Shown piece by piece: positions 39,409 to 48,383 of a stretch of DNA of 64,000 nt. Location of the stretch: NCBI RefSeq assembly GCF_019242955.1, contig NZ_CP066129.1, forward strand, positions 868,001 through 932,000, in the 5' to 3' direction. Position 1 is the first letter of the stretch. Each line of letters begins with the position of its first letter. Source of the stretch: Morganella morganii. Its GTDB lineage: Bacteria; Pseudomonadota; Gammaproteobacteria; Enterobacterales; Enterobacteriaceae. The notes beneath the pieces are model-generated. The model saw nothing but the letters and a program-made list of their open reading frames with translations, was not told the DNA's origin and made no database searches. The translations under genes and the position numbers were made by a program.

Positions 39409-40487
39409 GGTGATACCTTCCTGATAATAGTGACGGCGCGGTACTGCCCGAGGGCGTCGCCGGCTTCCGTGATAGTGATCCCTTTCTGACGGGCGAGATA
39501 AAGCAGTAATTCCACGTCCGGCTCTGTACAGTCACGCACAAAGACATGATCCGGCACCCGGCGAAGAACGGCGCGGGTCGCTTCGGCAATACCGGGTTTG
39601 ATTCTGTTCAGGTCACTCACATCGCAGCGTGCGGCCAGCGCGGTGATCACCGCGAGGCTTTTTGCCCGCAATGCGGCTTTAGTCTCAGGATCGGGAAATA
39701 CCGCCGCAGAAACCGCAGTATTCTGCTGACGGCGTAATGCAGCAACAGTACCGGTCAGTGTCCGGCTGCATTCATAAGATTGTAAGTGCTCACAATGAAC
39801 ACAGCCGTGCGGGCCGGTATCCGACCAGACGGAGCGGGAGATAAGCCCGGAAACCGGTGCTCCCATAATCCCGGAGGGGATCAGCCAGTCATCGTCAGCA
39901 GCAGAAAGCCAGGCGCATCCGGCCGGATCGGCCAGCACCACCAGACGCGGATCGGCCGGGTAGCCGGGTCTGTCTTTCAGCGATCGGATCAGCTCACCGG
40001 TGATAGCGCCTTTGCCTGTCCAGCCATCCACAAACACAATACCGGTCGTGCCGTGATGGTGTTCGATCCATTCCAGCGCAGCGGTATCAATACCGCGGTC
40101 ACGGATAATGCTGATACCGTAATGGTGCGAGGTTTTTCCCGCATCACGCAGTGCCTGATGCAGCATCACGCCCAACGGCACACCGGCACGGACCAGACTG
40201 ACCAGCACAACCGGCTGATCAGCAAAGTAATCACCCAGCGTACGGGCGAGGGAACTCACATCCTGCGCCAGCCGCGGCGCACCTTTTTCCAGCGCACGGT
40301 TAAACAGATCAAGATGCCAGGCGGTAGGCGCGGGCTCCTGACTGAGCATATCGGAATAGTGTTTCTGTCCGGACTGAATCAGCTGCTCTTTCAGTTCAAC
40401 CGGTGTCATATCAATGGTGACCGGCCGGAGCAGAAACTGCACATCATCCGGCAGATAACTGCCTGAGAACGGGGGGAAATTATACAT
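39405..40487 (-). CDS. StiP-type phosphoribosyltransferase/PELOTA protein (Ter arm)
   Basis: A 360-residue protein of the family usually labelled 'cysteine protease StiP', now regarded as a phosphoribosyltransferase-like domain joined to a PELOTA RNA-binding-like domain. PRTase-like parts: VLVSLVRAGVPLGVMLHQAL and IVFVDGWTGKGAITGELI (PRPP-loop equivalent). The C-terminal DHVFVRDCTEPDVELLLYLA part is the PELOTA-like region. ATG 40487 (MYNFPPFSGSYLPDD) follows GAGGTATCC; it overlaps the HAD gene by eight bases. The 'protease' label should not be taken literally. Confidence 0.82.
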   Translation of the reverse strand: MYNFPPFSGSYLPDDVQFLLRPVTIDMTPVELKEQLIQSGQKHYSDMLSQEPAPTAWHLDLFNRALEKGAPRLAQDVSSLARTLGDYFADQPVVLVSLVRAGVPLGVMLHQALRDAGKTSHHYGISIIRDRGIDTAALEWIEHHHGTTGIVFVDGWTGKGAITGELIRSLKDRPGYPADPRLVVLADPAGCAWLSAADDDWLIPSGIMGAPVSGLISRSVWSDTGPHGCVHCEHLQSYECSRTLTGTVAALRRQQNTAVSAAVFPDPETKAALRAKSLAVITALAARCDVSDLNRIKPGIAEATRAVLRRVPDHVFVRDCTEPDVELLLYLARQKGITITEAGDALGQYRAVTIIRKVSP

Positions 40488-41265
40488 CGGATACCTCACT
40501 GAAAATCCGGGCGGCGACAGCATCCGCAAACTGACTGCGGGATGGCATACCGAACCAGGTACAGTGCTTCATGAAACGGTAATCGCTCAGACTGTCGCCG
40601 AGGCCGATAACCGGAAAGGTGCCGCGCTCTGCCCGTAATAACGTCAGCAGGCGGGTGACTGCCAGGCCTTTTTCCACCGGGTCCGGCAGCCAGGCAATAT
40701 TGTTACTGTTGCGGTGAATATAAAATCCGTCTGACGGAAACTGTTGTTCAATCTCTGCGGCAACCGCATACAATTCATCTGTACGGGTGCTGTCGGTGTG
40801 TTTCATCACCAGATAGACCGGCACGTCATCGTACTCATAATTAATACGGGCCCATGCCTCAATACCGCGTTCCGCCATCAGGTCAGTACAAAACTGCTGA
40901 AGTGACAGCAGGCGCTCACGGTAAGGGGCGAGGGCGGCCAGCATCTGAGACTGCCAGACCGGCTCCGGTGAGCCGTCCGGTTGCAGGATCACCGCACCGT
41001 GTGTGGTAATGGCGTAAGAACGGAACGGAACAGTCACGCGCCGGAGTTCTTCTGTACCACGTGCCGTAACCGGAATGAGATCGGCATATGTCAGCAGCCA
41101 GTCCGTCAGCATCGCCTGTTCTTCAGTCATAAAGCTGCGCGGCTGCAATGTGCGGTCAAGAGCGCCGGTGCGGAATGGCGTGAGATCCTGCTCCTGTGTC
41201 ATTTTGCGTTTTGTCTGGAACAGGGTGTCATCCAGATCGGTCAGGATCACCGGTTTAGTCGTCAT
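40480..41265 (-). CDS. HAD-family hydrolase (Ter arm)
   Basis: A 261-residue phosphatase-like HAD protein. Motif I is LTDLDDTLFQTK with both aspartates; motif IV is VIGLGDSLSDYRFMKH. The cap resembles the Cof/sucrose-phosphatase group. It probably removes a phosphate from an intermediate of the Ter-linked pathway. GGAG lies nine bases before ATG 41265. It overlaps both neighbours, so translation is coupled. Confidence 0.85.
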   Translation of the reverse strand: MTTKPVILTDLDDTLFQTKRKMTQEQDLTPFRTGALDRTLQPRSFMTEEQAMLTDWLLTYADLIPVTARGTEELRRVTVPFRSYAITTHGAVILQPDGSPEPVWQSQMLAALAPYRERLLSLQQFCTDLMAERGIEAWARINYEYDDVPVYLVMKHTDSTRTDELYAVAAEIEQQFPSDGFYIHRNSNNIAWLPDPVEKGLAVTRLLTLLRAERGTFPVIGLGDSLSDYRFMKHCTWFGMPSRSQFADAVAARIFSEVSDV

Positions 41266-42397
41266 AAATAATCTCCGTCAGTGGTGCGCAGCCGGACAGC
41301 GCCTGTAATAACTGCGGATCAAATGCCGCCGGGTCAGTTTCTGTGCACAGCAGAATGCGGTCAAATGACTGATGTGCCACATTGTAGAGGTAGTTGGCGA
41401 TCCCCAGTCCGTAGTTATCCGTAAAGGAAATCACCGATTCAATGGCACCGCCCGGGGCTATCGGAGAGCGGGTCAGGGCGCTGAATTTCACATCCGCCCC
41501 GGCGTCCGTCAGCCGTTCGGCCAGCAGGAACGGCTCCCAGACAAATTCACCGGAACCCAGCACCAGAATCCGCTCACCCGGCAGCGCGGTCACCGCACAG
41601 CCGAAATCAGTATGCGGTTCATGCAGACCCAGCCGTACCCGCGTCAGCGGACGGCGGATCGGTACGGTGCCTGCTGAACTGACATTCACATCCGGCATCT
41701 CCGGCAGCGTGGCATCGGGATCAGCTTCCCAGCGCCAGCTTCCGTTAATCAGCGAGACATGCTGTAACGGTAATCCGTGCTGAGAAGTGGCCGGCGTATC
41801 ACGCCAGTCTGTCAGTGTGACAGTGACAACCTGCTGTAAATCAGGTAATTGTCCGCTTTCATGTAATGCGGTCAGCAGATTGGTAAAGGTATTGCCGGTG
41901 GTGGCTTCATCATCTGCCAGCACCAGGGTTTTCGCCTGCTGCAACCGGGCTTTCAGTTGCGGATCATCCGGAAAATAGAGCAGATGATCCGTCGCGTGGC
42001 TGTGGTTCTCTTTAAACTCACACAGCAGCTCCCCGTCTGCCGGATGACGGGTGGAAGAGAGATACAGGGACGCCGGATACTGACGGCGGATTTCACTGTA
42101 TACCCCCGCACCCAGCCCGACAGCGGTTTCCGCCATACCGATAACCAGTAACGGCTGCGGAAGATCCTGCGGAAACTGTTCAGCAAGGCGACGGTAAACG
42201 CCGCGCATGATTTCCGGCTCTGCCGGGATATGACGGCCAAGCACTTTGCTGACAAACAGAAATGCCCGTTTCGGATTACGCCGCTCCGCGATACCAAACA
42301 GGGTATCCAGTGTTTCCGGAGTGGCATCGCTGCGGACTTCCAGCGTGCCGGTAGTCAGTGTGAACCGGTGATGACCGGGACGGGAAAAACCGGGCAT
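41255..42397 (-). CDS. Phosphoribosyltransferase with TRSP-type C-terminal domain (Ter arm)
   Basis: A 380-residue protein. The N-terminal half is a type I phosphoribosyltransferase with the PRPP loop LVLADDEATTGNTFTNLL and VIGMAETAVGLGAGVYSEIR. The C-terminal half (RVRLGLHEPHTDFGCAVTAL onward, with VLGSGEFVWEPFLLAERL) matches the TRSP domain found with it in Ter loci. ATG 42397 (MPGFSRPGHH) has TGAGG at the right distance; an ATG seven codons earlier, overlapping the ATP-grasp stop, is the alternative. Probably acts on a nucleobase-like substrate. Confidence 0.82.
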   Translation of the reverse strand: MPGFSRPGHHRFTLTTGTLEVRSDATPETLDTLFGIAERRNPKRAFLFVSKVLGRHIPAEPEIMRGVYRRLAEQFPQDLPQPLLVIGMAETAVGLGAGVYSEIRRQYPASLYLSSTRHPADGELLCEFKENHSHATDHLLYFPDDPQLKARLQQAKTLVLADDEATTGNTFTNLLTALHESGQLPDLQQVVTVTLTDWRDTPATSQHGLPLQHVSLINGSWRWEADPDATLPEMPDVNVSSAGTVPIRRPLTRVRLGLHEPHTDFGCAVTALPGERILVLGSGEFVWEPFLLAERLTDAGADVKFSALTRSPIAPGGAIESVISFTDNYGLGIANYLYNVAHQSFDRILLCTETDPAAFDPQLLQALSGCAPLTEIIYDD

Positions 42398-42404
42398 AGT
42401 GACC

Positions 42405-43463
42405 TCAGTGTATTGCATTATTCAGGGAAGACGGGTAGCTGACGGCTTCGGTCAGGGGACGGACAACCGCCGGACGAAATGCAGTGCGGTCATATTCTCT
42501 GACTTCATCCGCGCTGAGCAGGCCAAGCTGGTACAGGGCAAACAGTCCCGGCAGATTCACACCACTCAGTGCGGTATAGCCGATGCCGCCGGACGGCCGC
42601 ATATTGATTTCAAGCAGCAGCGGTTGCCCGTGATGGTCATGGCGGGTCTGCACATTCACCAGCCCGTCAGCGTTCATCACCCGCGCACAGGCGCAGGCCA
42701 GCTCAAATGCGGGACCATCATGTTCAAGGTATTGCAGGGAACCTTCTTTCCGCCGCGCAACAGCCGCCAGGACCTCTCCGCGATCAGCCAGAATATCCAC
42801 AGAATACTCCGGGCCGGGCAGGCAGGGCATCAGTACCTGAGGGACGCATTTTCCGGTACTGCCGAATGCGGACAGGTACTGCTCCGGTGTGGTGATCCGC
42901 CGTTCAGGATGGCTGAACATCGCCATCGGTGATGCTTTGTCATCAAACTGCCAGAAACCGGTGCCATAAATACCCTGTACCGGTTTGATACAGAGCGGCA
43001 GTCCCGGAAACGGGGAGTCAGTCAGTGCATCACGCAGTTGTGCGGCGGACGTGATTTGTACCGAAGGTACGACCGGCAGACCGTGTGATGCCATTTCAGC
43101 GGCAAACCGGGCTTTATCATCCGCCACGGCGTAATCAGACAGAGAAACGACACCGGTTGTCAGCCGGGCGCCGGAGGCGGTGATAGTGTTTCTGTGCGTT
43201 TCAAACCACGGGGTATTCCGTCCGGCGTGGATGGCCTGAATACCGTATTTTTTCGTAACAGACAGAATAAACGCCAGCCGGGCATTATCGTCAGCCGGTT
43301 CAGTCAGCGAGAAACCGGCTTCTGACAGGATCTCATGACGGGGCTGCCGGTGAGAGGCAAATATCGTGAGATCAACCTGTAATGTTTGCGCGAACAGCCT
43401 GATATTCCGGATCAGATCACGCTGGGAAGAGAGACCTTCCGTCAGCCAGATTGCATGCGCCAT
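42405..43463 (-). CDS. ATP-grasp ligase of the Ter biosynthetic arm
   Basis: A 352-residue ATP-grasp enzyme, first gene of the leftward operon. The B-domain lysine is in LPLCIKPVQGIYGTGFWQFD. Metal-binding acidic residues are in NADGLVNVQTRHD and LLEINMRPSGGIGYT. Such enzymes form amide or peptide bonds through an acyl-phosphate. The N-terminal Rossmann-like part starts MAHAIWLTEGLSSQRDLI. AGGAATAAA precedes ATG 43463. It is divergent from terZ, sharing the 43464-43757 control region. Confidence 0.83.
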   Translation of the reverse strand: MAHAIWLTEGLSSQRDLIRNIRLFAQTLQVDLTIFASHRQPRHEILSEAGFSLTEPADDNARLAFILSVTKKYGIQAIHAGRNTPWFETHRNTITASGARLTTGVVSLSDYAVADDKARFAAEMASHGLPVVPSVQITSAAQLRDALTDSPFPGLPLCIKPVQGIYGTGFWQFDDKASPMAMFSHPERRITTPEQYLSAFGSTGKCVPQVLMPCLPGPEYSVDILADRGEVLAAVARRKEGSLQYLEHDGPAFELACACARVMNADGLVNVQTRHDHHGQPLLLEINMRPSGGIGYTALSGVNLPGLFALYQLGLLSADEVREYDRTAFRPAVVRPLTEAVSYPSSLNNAIH

Positions 43464-43757
43464 TTTTGTTTATTCCTGTTCTGTTTTATCCGATAGATTG
43501 GGAGGGAGTTTATTTATGATTACTCAACATGTCAATCATATTATGATTATGTTGTTATTGAAGATAAGCTGACGAAGTCTGACATAACACATAGTTTTGT
43601 AAGTTACTTTTGATTATTTAACTATTTGTTTTTATTTGCTTATTAATTTTATGTGAAATATATCTTGCCAAAGAACTCCGTCATGATATGATTTTTCAAA
43701 ATTCATTATAACGTGTACCTGTCACTGGGATTCCTCTCCCGTTTAAGGAATGAAAAT
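43464..43757. promoter_or_regulatory. Divergent control region of the Ter locus
   Basis: 294 AT-rich bases between the biosynthetic arm and terZABCDE. It must hold both promoters. It contains a large inverted repeat (43525-43554) and, towards terZ, TATAAC/CATTAT-like -10 material around 43706-43712. The likely target of the TerW-like protein. Confidence 0.6.
43525..43554. repeat. Inverted repeat, candidate operator in the Ter promoter region
   Basis: CAACAT-GTC-AATCAT-ATT-ATGATT-ATGTTG: the outer CAACAT/ATGTTG and inner AATCAT/ATGATT halves pair, with a 3-base bulge on the left. A size and symmetry suitable for a dimeric regulator. Confidence 0.65.
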
Positions 43758-44345
43758 ATGGTTTCACTGACGAAGAATCAGACGGTATCTCTCAGCAAGG
43801 CATCAGCCGCTTTAAATCAGCTGCATTTTGGCCTCGGCTGGGATCCTGTTCAGAAAAAGAAAGGTTTTCTCGGTTCGCTGTTCGGCGGCGGTAACGACTC
43901 GATCGATCTGGATGCCAGCTGCATTCTGCTGGATAAAGACGGCCGTATTCTCGATACCATCTGGTTCCGCAAACTGAAATCAGACTGCAAATCGGTGGTT
44001 CATGAAGGGGATAACCTGACCGGTGAGGGTGACGGTGATGATGAAGTGATCCGCGTGGATCTGAACCGTCTGCCGCAGAATACCGAATATCTGGCCTTTA
44101 CCGTGAACAGCTTCCGCGGCCAGACATTTAATGATGTGGAAAATGCCTTCTGCCGTGTGCTGGATCAGAGCGGTAAAGAGCTGGTGCGTTATCAGCTGAA
44201 TGAGCAGGGCTCACATACCGGTATTGTGATTGCCTCCCTGTGCCGCAGCGGCGGTGAGTGGAACTTTACCGCACACGGTGCTGCGTGCCGTGGCCGCACT
44301 ATTGATGATATGTCTTCTGACATTGTCAGTACGGTGGTGCGCTGA
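43758..44345 (+). CDS. terZ: TerZ, TerD-family stress/tellurite protein
   Basis: A 195-residue TerD-family protein, first of terZABCDE. The repeats of this family bind calcium: DLDASCILLDKDGR and [15 protein letters not shown] are the acidic loops. It starts MVSLTKNQTVSLSKASAALN at ATG 43758, after TTAAGGAATG. The insertion KKKGFLGSLFGGGNDSID is typical of TerZ rather than TerD/TerE. Its stop shares one base with the terA start (TGATG). Confidence 0.9.
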   Translation: MVSLTKNQTVSLSKASAALNQLHFGLGWDPVQKKKGFLGSLFGGGNDSIDLDASCILLDKDGRILDTIWFRKLKSDCKSVVHEGDNLTGEGDGDDEVIRVDLNRLPQNTEYLAFTVNSFRGQTFNDVENAFCRVLDQSGKELVRYQLNEQGSHTGIVIASLCRSGGEWNFTAHGAACRGRTIDDMSSDIVSTVVR

Positions 44346-45508
44346 TGACTATGACGCCGGGGGCGAACGCGCCCGTTCCGCTGAAAACACTGCGGATTAC
44401 GGTGCTGTCCGGCGCGGCGGCGGATGCTTCTGCTTTCCGCCTGTACGCTGACGGCAAAGTGAAAGGTGACCCGGACATGGTCTTTTACGGCCAGCCGCAG
44501 AATGATGACAGCACCATCAGCTGGCAGCAGAACGGTAACAATACCGTCTTTACGGTTGATCTCAGCCGTCTGCGTCAGGATGTGCAGAAAGTGGCATTTG
44601 TGGTCACCTGTGACGGCGGACAGACTGTTGCCGGACTGCGAAGCCTGGAAGTGCAGGTTGATGCGGATCAGGAAAAACTGCTCAGCGGCAATGTGGATAC
44701 CACGGGGCGTCAGGAAGCGGCACTGATCCTCGGCGAACTGTACCGCCGTAATAATGAGTGGAAATTCCGCTTTGTTGCCCAGGGTTTCAACGGCGGGCTG
44801 CAACCGCTGGCGGAACATTTCGGGGTGGATGTGGCCGCTGAGCCGGCACCAAAACCTGCGCCGGCACCAAAACCGGCAGAAAGCAAAATCAGTTTAAGCA
44901 AGATATCGCTGAGTAAAGAGAAGCCGTCAATCAGCCTGAGCAAGCGGGATAACTTCGGTGAAATCCGCATTAATCTGAACTGGCACCGGGAAGCGCAGAG
45001 CAGCAGTTCCGGTGGTTTTCTCAGCAATGTATTCGGTGGCGGCAACAAAGGTATCGACCTGGATCTGGGCGCATTTGTTGAATTACAAAATGGTCAGAAA
45101 TCCGTGATTCAGGCGCTGGGTAATGCATTTGGTGATTACCGCCGCGAACCGTTTATTCAGCTGCAGGGTGATGATCGCACCGGCTCGGTGTCTGAAGGTG
45201 AGTGGCTGCATATTAACGGCGGCGAATGGAAACATATCCGCCAGATCCTTATCTACGCCTTTATTTACCAGGGCGTACCGAGCTGGGATAAAACAGATGG
45301 CGTGGTCACGGTCTTTGTACCGGAGCAGCCGCCGGTGGAAACCCGGCTGACAGAAGGGGATAACCGCCGCACCATGTGCGCGATTGCCCGCCTGGTCAAT
45401 GAGAACGGGGCGATCAAAGTTGAGCGTCTTAACCGTTTCTTCAAAAATCAAAGCGATATGGACGAAGCGTTCGGGTGGGGTTTCCGCTGGAAAGCCGGCT
45501 CGAAATAA
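44345..45508 (+). CDS. terA: TerA, double TerD-like domain protein
   Basis: A 387-residue protein of the Ter operon. The N-terminal TerD-like half (VLSGAAADASAFRLYADGKV) is joined by an Ala/Pro/Lys linker (PAPKPAPAPKPAESK) and short SLSK repeats to a C-terminal TerD-like half (IRINLNWHREAQ, then GGGNKGIDLDLGAFVELQNG). ATG 44345 overlaps the terZ stop. TerA lacks part of the calcium-binding acidic residues of TerD. Required together with the other Ter proteins for the phenotype in other systems. Confidence 0.9.
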   Translation: MTMTPGANAPVPLKTLRITVLSGAAADASAFRLYADGKVKGDPDMVFYGQPQNDDSTISWQQNGNNTVFTVDLSRLRQDVQKVAFVVTCDGGQTVAGLRSLEVQVDADQEKLLSGNVDTTGRQEAALILGELYRRNNEWKFRFVAQGFNGGLQPLAEHFGVDVAAEPAPKPAPAPKPAESKISLSKISLSKEKPSISLSKRDNFGEIRINLNWHREAQSSSSGGFLSNVFGGGNKGIDLDLGAFVELQNGQKSVIQALGNAFGDYRREPFIQLQGDDRTGSVSEGEWLHINGGEWKHIRQILIYAFIYQGVPSWDKTDGVVTVFVPEQPPVETRLTEGDNRRTMCAIARLVNENGAIKVERLNRFFKNQSDMDEAFGWGFRWKAGSK

Positions 45509-45527
45509 TTTAATTGAGGATACAGCA

Positions 45528-45983
45528 ATGAGTATACTGAACCGGGTCAAAAATGCGTTTAATTCAGGCCGCGAAGAACTGACAAAACAGGTCAGTCGTT
45601 TCAGAAACCGTAAGTTTATGGAAGGTACAATTGCAGTCTGTGCCCGTATTGCGGTTTCCAGTGACGGGGTAAGCGCGGAAGAAAAACAGAAAATGATTGG
45701 TTTTCTGAAGTCCTCCGAAGAACTGAAAGTATTTGAAACCGAAGAAGTAATTACGTTTTTCAACAAACTGGTGACCAGTTTCGATTTCGACATGGAAATC
45801 GGAAAAGGTGAAACCATGAAATATATCCTGGCGCTGAAGGATCAGCCGGAAGCAGCGCAGTTAGCGGTGCGTGTCGGGATTGCGGTCGCGAAGAGTGATG
45901 GTGACTTCGACCAGGATGAGCAGAAAGCAGTAAAAGAGATCGCTGCAGCGCTGGGGTTTGACCCGGCAGAATTTGGTCTCTGA
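45528..45983 (+). CDS. terB: TerB, tellurite-resistance/metal-binding helical protein
   Basis: A 151-residue helical protein, the standard TerB length. It contains two EF-hand-like helical repeats with acidic positions: ARIAVSSDGVSAEEKQKMIG and VAKSDGDFDQDEQKAVKEIA. TerB associates with TerC at the membrane in other bacteria. ATG 45528 (MSILNRVKNAFN) follows GAGGATACAGCA; a frame-open upstream stretch overlapping terA was discarded. Confidence 0.93.
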   Translation: MSILNRVKNAFNSGREELTKQVSRFRNRKFMEGTIAVCARIAVSSDGVSAEEKQKMIGFLKSSEELKVFETEEVITFFNKLVTSFDFDMEIGKGETMKYILALKDQPEAAQLAVRVGIAVAKSDGDFDQDEQKAVKEIAAALGFDPAEFGL

Positions 45984-46005
45984 TTTTTATACCTAAGGGT
46001 TAATT

Positions 46006-47040
46006 ATGGAATCAACACATATCGGTTTTCCGATGGAAACAGTTACCGTTTTCGTCGTCCTCGCTATCGGTGCGATTTTTCTTGATTTGTTTATGCACCG
46101 GGGCGATAAGCCGGTTTCACTGAAAAATGCGGCAATCTGGTCTGTTTTCTGGGTTGCTGTGGCAATGGGTTTTGCCGGGTTTCTGTATATCCACCACGGT
46201 TCGGAAGTCGCGAGCCTGTTTGTCACCGGTTATGCGCTTGAGAAAGTGCTGTCCGTCGACAACCTGTTTGTGATGATGGCTATTTTCTCCTGGTTCTCGG
46301 TTCCGGATCGTTTCCGCCACCGTGTTCTGTACTGGGGGATTATCGGGGCTATCGTTTTCCGCGGGATTTTCGTGGCGATAGGTACCGGTCTGCTGAGTCT
46401 GGGGCCGTATGTGGAAGTGATTTTCGCCCTGATCGTTGCATGGACCGCTGTCATGATGCTGCGGAACCGCGAAGAGCAGGATGAGATAGAAGATTACTCG
46501 CAGCACATTGCTTACCGGATGGTGAAAAAACTGTTCCCTATCTGGCCGAAACTGAGCGGACACGCTTTCCTGCTGACGCAGAAAGAAGTGGATGCCGAAC
46601 TGGCAAAACCGGAGAACAAAGACGTCACTATCGGCCGCGGTCAAAAAGCCGCACTGTATGCCACGCCGCTGATGCTGTGTGTGGCGGTAGTGGAACTGTC
46701 CGATGTGATGTTTGCGTTTGACTCTGTACCGGCGATTATCGCCGTCAGCCGTGAGCCGCTGATTGTTTACAGTGCCATGATGTTTGCGATTCTCGGCCTG
46801 CGTACCCTGTACTTTGTCCTGGAAGCACTGAAGCAGTACCTGGTTCACCTGGAAAAAGCGGTTATTGCGCTGCTGTTCTTTATCGCGGTGAAACTGGGTC
46901 TGAATGCAACAGACAGCCTCTGGGGTCACGGATTACATATTTCGGCCACCAGCAGCCTGTTCGTCGTGCTCGGGGTTCTGGCACTCGGTATCATCGCCAG
47001 CTTTATGTTCCCGGAAAAAACGGAAAATGCGGATAAGTAA
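46006..47040 (+). CDS. terC: TerC-family integral membrane protein
   Basis: A 344-residue membrane protein with about nine hydrophobic segments. It is the membrane core of the Ter complex and is related to Alx/YkoY metal transporters. The family acidic intramembrane motifs are visible: LEKVLSVDNLFVMMAIFSWF and VVELSDVMFAFDSVPAIIAV. ATG 46006 is 22 bases after terB. In other systems TerC is essential for tellurite resistance; manganese or other metal export to exoenzymes has been proposed for the family. Confidence 0.94.
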   Translation: MESTHIGFPMETVTVFVVLAIGAIFLDLFMHRGDKPVSLKNAAIWSVFWVAVAMGFAGFLYIHHGSEVASLFVTGYALEKVLSVDNLFVMMAIFSWFSVPDRFRHRVLYWGIIGAIVFRGIFVAIGTGLLSLGPYVEVIFALIVAWTAVMMLRNREEQDEIEDYSQHIAYRMVKKLFPIWPKLSGHAFLLTQKEVDAELAKPENKDVTIGRGQKAALYATPLMLCVAVVELSDVMFAFDSVPAIIAVSREPLIVYSAMMFAILGLRTLYFVLEALKQYLVHLEKAVIALLFFIAVKLGLNATDSLWGHGLHISATSSLFVVLGVLALGIIASFMFPEKTENADK

Positions 47041-47082
47041 TTATCCGCCACCCGTCACTGATTTAACTAAGGAGTAAGTGAA

Positions 47083-47661
47083 ATGAGCGTTTCTCTTTCT
47101 AAAGGTGGTAATGTGTCGCTGAGTAAAACAGCCCCTTCAATGAAAAACGTCCTGATAGGCTTAGGCTGGGATGTTCGTTCCACAGATGGTCAGGATTTTG
47201 ACCTTGATGCCTCCGCGTTCCTGCTGACAGCAGCCGGTAAAGTGCGCGGTGATGCAGACTTTATTTTCTATAACAACCTGCGTTCGACTGACGGCTCTGT
47301 CACCCATACCGGCGACAACCGTACCGGCCAGGGTGATGGTGATGATGAATCCCTGATTATCAAACTGGATATGATTCCGGCAGAGATCGATAAAATCGTC
47401 TTCGTGGTCACCATTCATGATGCGCAGACCCGCCGCCAGAGCTTCGGCCAGGTGTCCGGTGCGTTTATCCGCCTGGTGAATGATGACACCAATACGGAAA
47501 TCGCCCGTTATGACCTGACGGAAGATGCGTCCACCGAAACCGCTATGCTGTTTGGTGAACTCTACCGTCACGGCACCGAGTGGAAATTCCGTGCCGTCGG
47601 GCAGGGCTATGCCGGTGGTCTGTCATCCGTCTGTGCGCAATACGGTATTAATGCGTCCTGA
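47083..47661 (+). CDS. terD: TerD
   Basis: A 192-residue TerD protein: [20 protein letters not shown] start, calcium-binding [14 protein letters not shown] and [18 protein letters not shown]. Cytoplasmic, proposed to sense or store calcium and work with TerB/TerC. AAGGAG lies before ATG 47083. Paralogous to the following terE. Confidence 0.95.
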   Translation: MSVSLSKGGNVSLSKTAPSMKNVLIGLGWDVRSTDGQDFDLDASAFLLTAAGKVRGDADFIFYNNLRSTDGSVTHTGDNRTGQGDGDDESLIIKLDMIPAEIDKIVFVVTIHDAQTRRQSFGQVSGAFIRLVNDDTNTEIARYDLTEDASTETAMLFGELYRHGTEWKFRAVGQGYAGGLSSVCAQYGINAS

Positions 47662-47724
47662 TAATTTCTTTCAGCGGGCTGAGAATCAGCCCTCTTTATA
47701 ATAATCCGCAGCAGGAGTCCGAAA

Positions 47725-48300
47725 ATGGCAGTTTCTCTTACAAAAGGTGGTAACGTCTCCCTGACCAAAGAAGCCCCGTCAATGAGCGTGGCAATGGTTG
47801 GTCTGGGCTGGGATGCGCGTGTGACTGATGGTCAGGATTTTGACCTCGACGCATCGGTATTTATGGTCGGTGATGACGGAAAAGTATTATCCGATGGTCA
47901 TTTCATCTTCTTTAATAACAAAACCAGCCCGTGCGGCGCGGTGGAACACCAGGGCGATAACCGTACCGGTGAAGGCGACGGCGATGATGAGCAGGTGAAA
48001 ATCAGCCTGAATACTCTCCCGGCAGAGGTGAAAAAACTGGTCTTCTCCGTGACGATTTATGATGCGGAAGGACGTAAACAGAACTTTGGTATGGTCAGCA
48101 ACAGTTTCATCCGTATCTGCAATAATGATAACGGTACTGAAATTGCCCGCTTTGATCTGTCTGAAGATGCTTCAACAGAAACCGCGATGGTCTTCGGTGA
48201 ATTATACCGTCACGGCGCAGAGTGGAAATTCAAAGCTGTCGGCCAGGGCTTTGCCGGTGGTCTGGCGGCATTAGCATCACAGCACGGTGTTAATATTTAA
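47725..48300 (+). CDS. terE: TerE
   Basis: A 191-residue TerD-family protein closely similar to ter[59 protein letters not shown]. Ends the terZABCDE operon; no terF follows. AGGAG precedes ATG 47725. Confidence 0.95.
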   Translation: MAVSLTKGGNVSLTKEAPSMSVAMVGLGWDARVTDGQDFDLDASVFMVGDDGKVLSDGHFIFFNNKTSPCGAVEHQGDNRTGEGDGDDEQVKISLNTLPAEVKKLVFSVTIYDAEGRKQNFGMVSNSFIRICNNDNGTEIARFDLSEDASTETAMVFGELYRHGAEWKFKAVGQGFAGGLAALASQHGVNI

Positions 48301-48324
48301 TTATTAATATCAGCTGGCTGCAGT

Positions 48325-48355
48325 AAAAAATGCCCTGTCCGTGACGGACAGGGCA
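48325..48355 (-). terminator. Intrinsic terminator of ggt, facing terE
   Basis: Eleven-bp stem TGCCCTGTCCG / CGGACAGGGCA (48331-48341, 48345-48355), followed on the minus strand by TTTTTT. It has no T tract on the plus strand, so terE may rely on the hairpin alone. Confidence 0.85.
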
Positions 48356-48383
48356 TACTGCGTTTACAGATCCGGCCGGGAGA

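Noticed and set aside
39405-40487. A true cysteine protease (StiP annotation)
   Set aside because: The sequence shows phosphoribosyltransferase-like loops and a PELOTA-like tail rather than a protease Cys/His pair, so I did not use the protease label as a function.
46117-46929. Open frame of 270 codons antisense to terC
   Set aside because: His/Gln/Arg-rich shadow of a hydrophobic membrane-protein gene.
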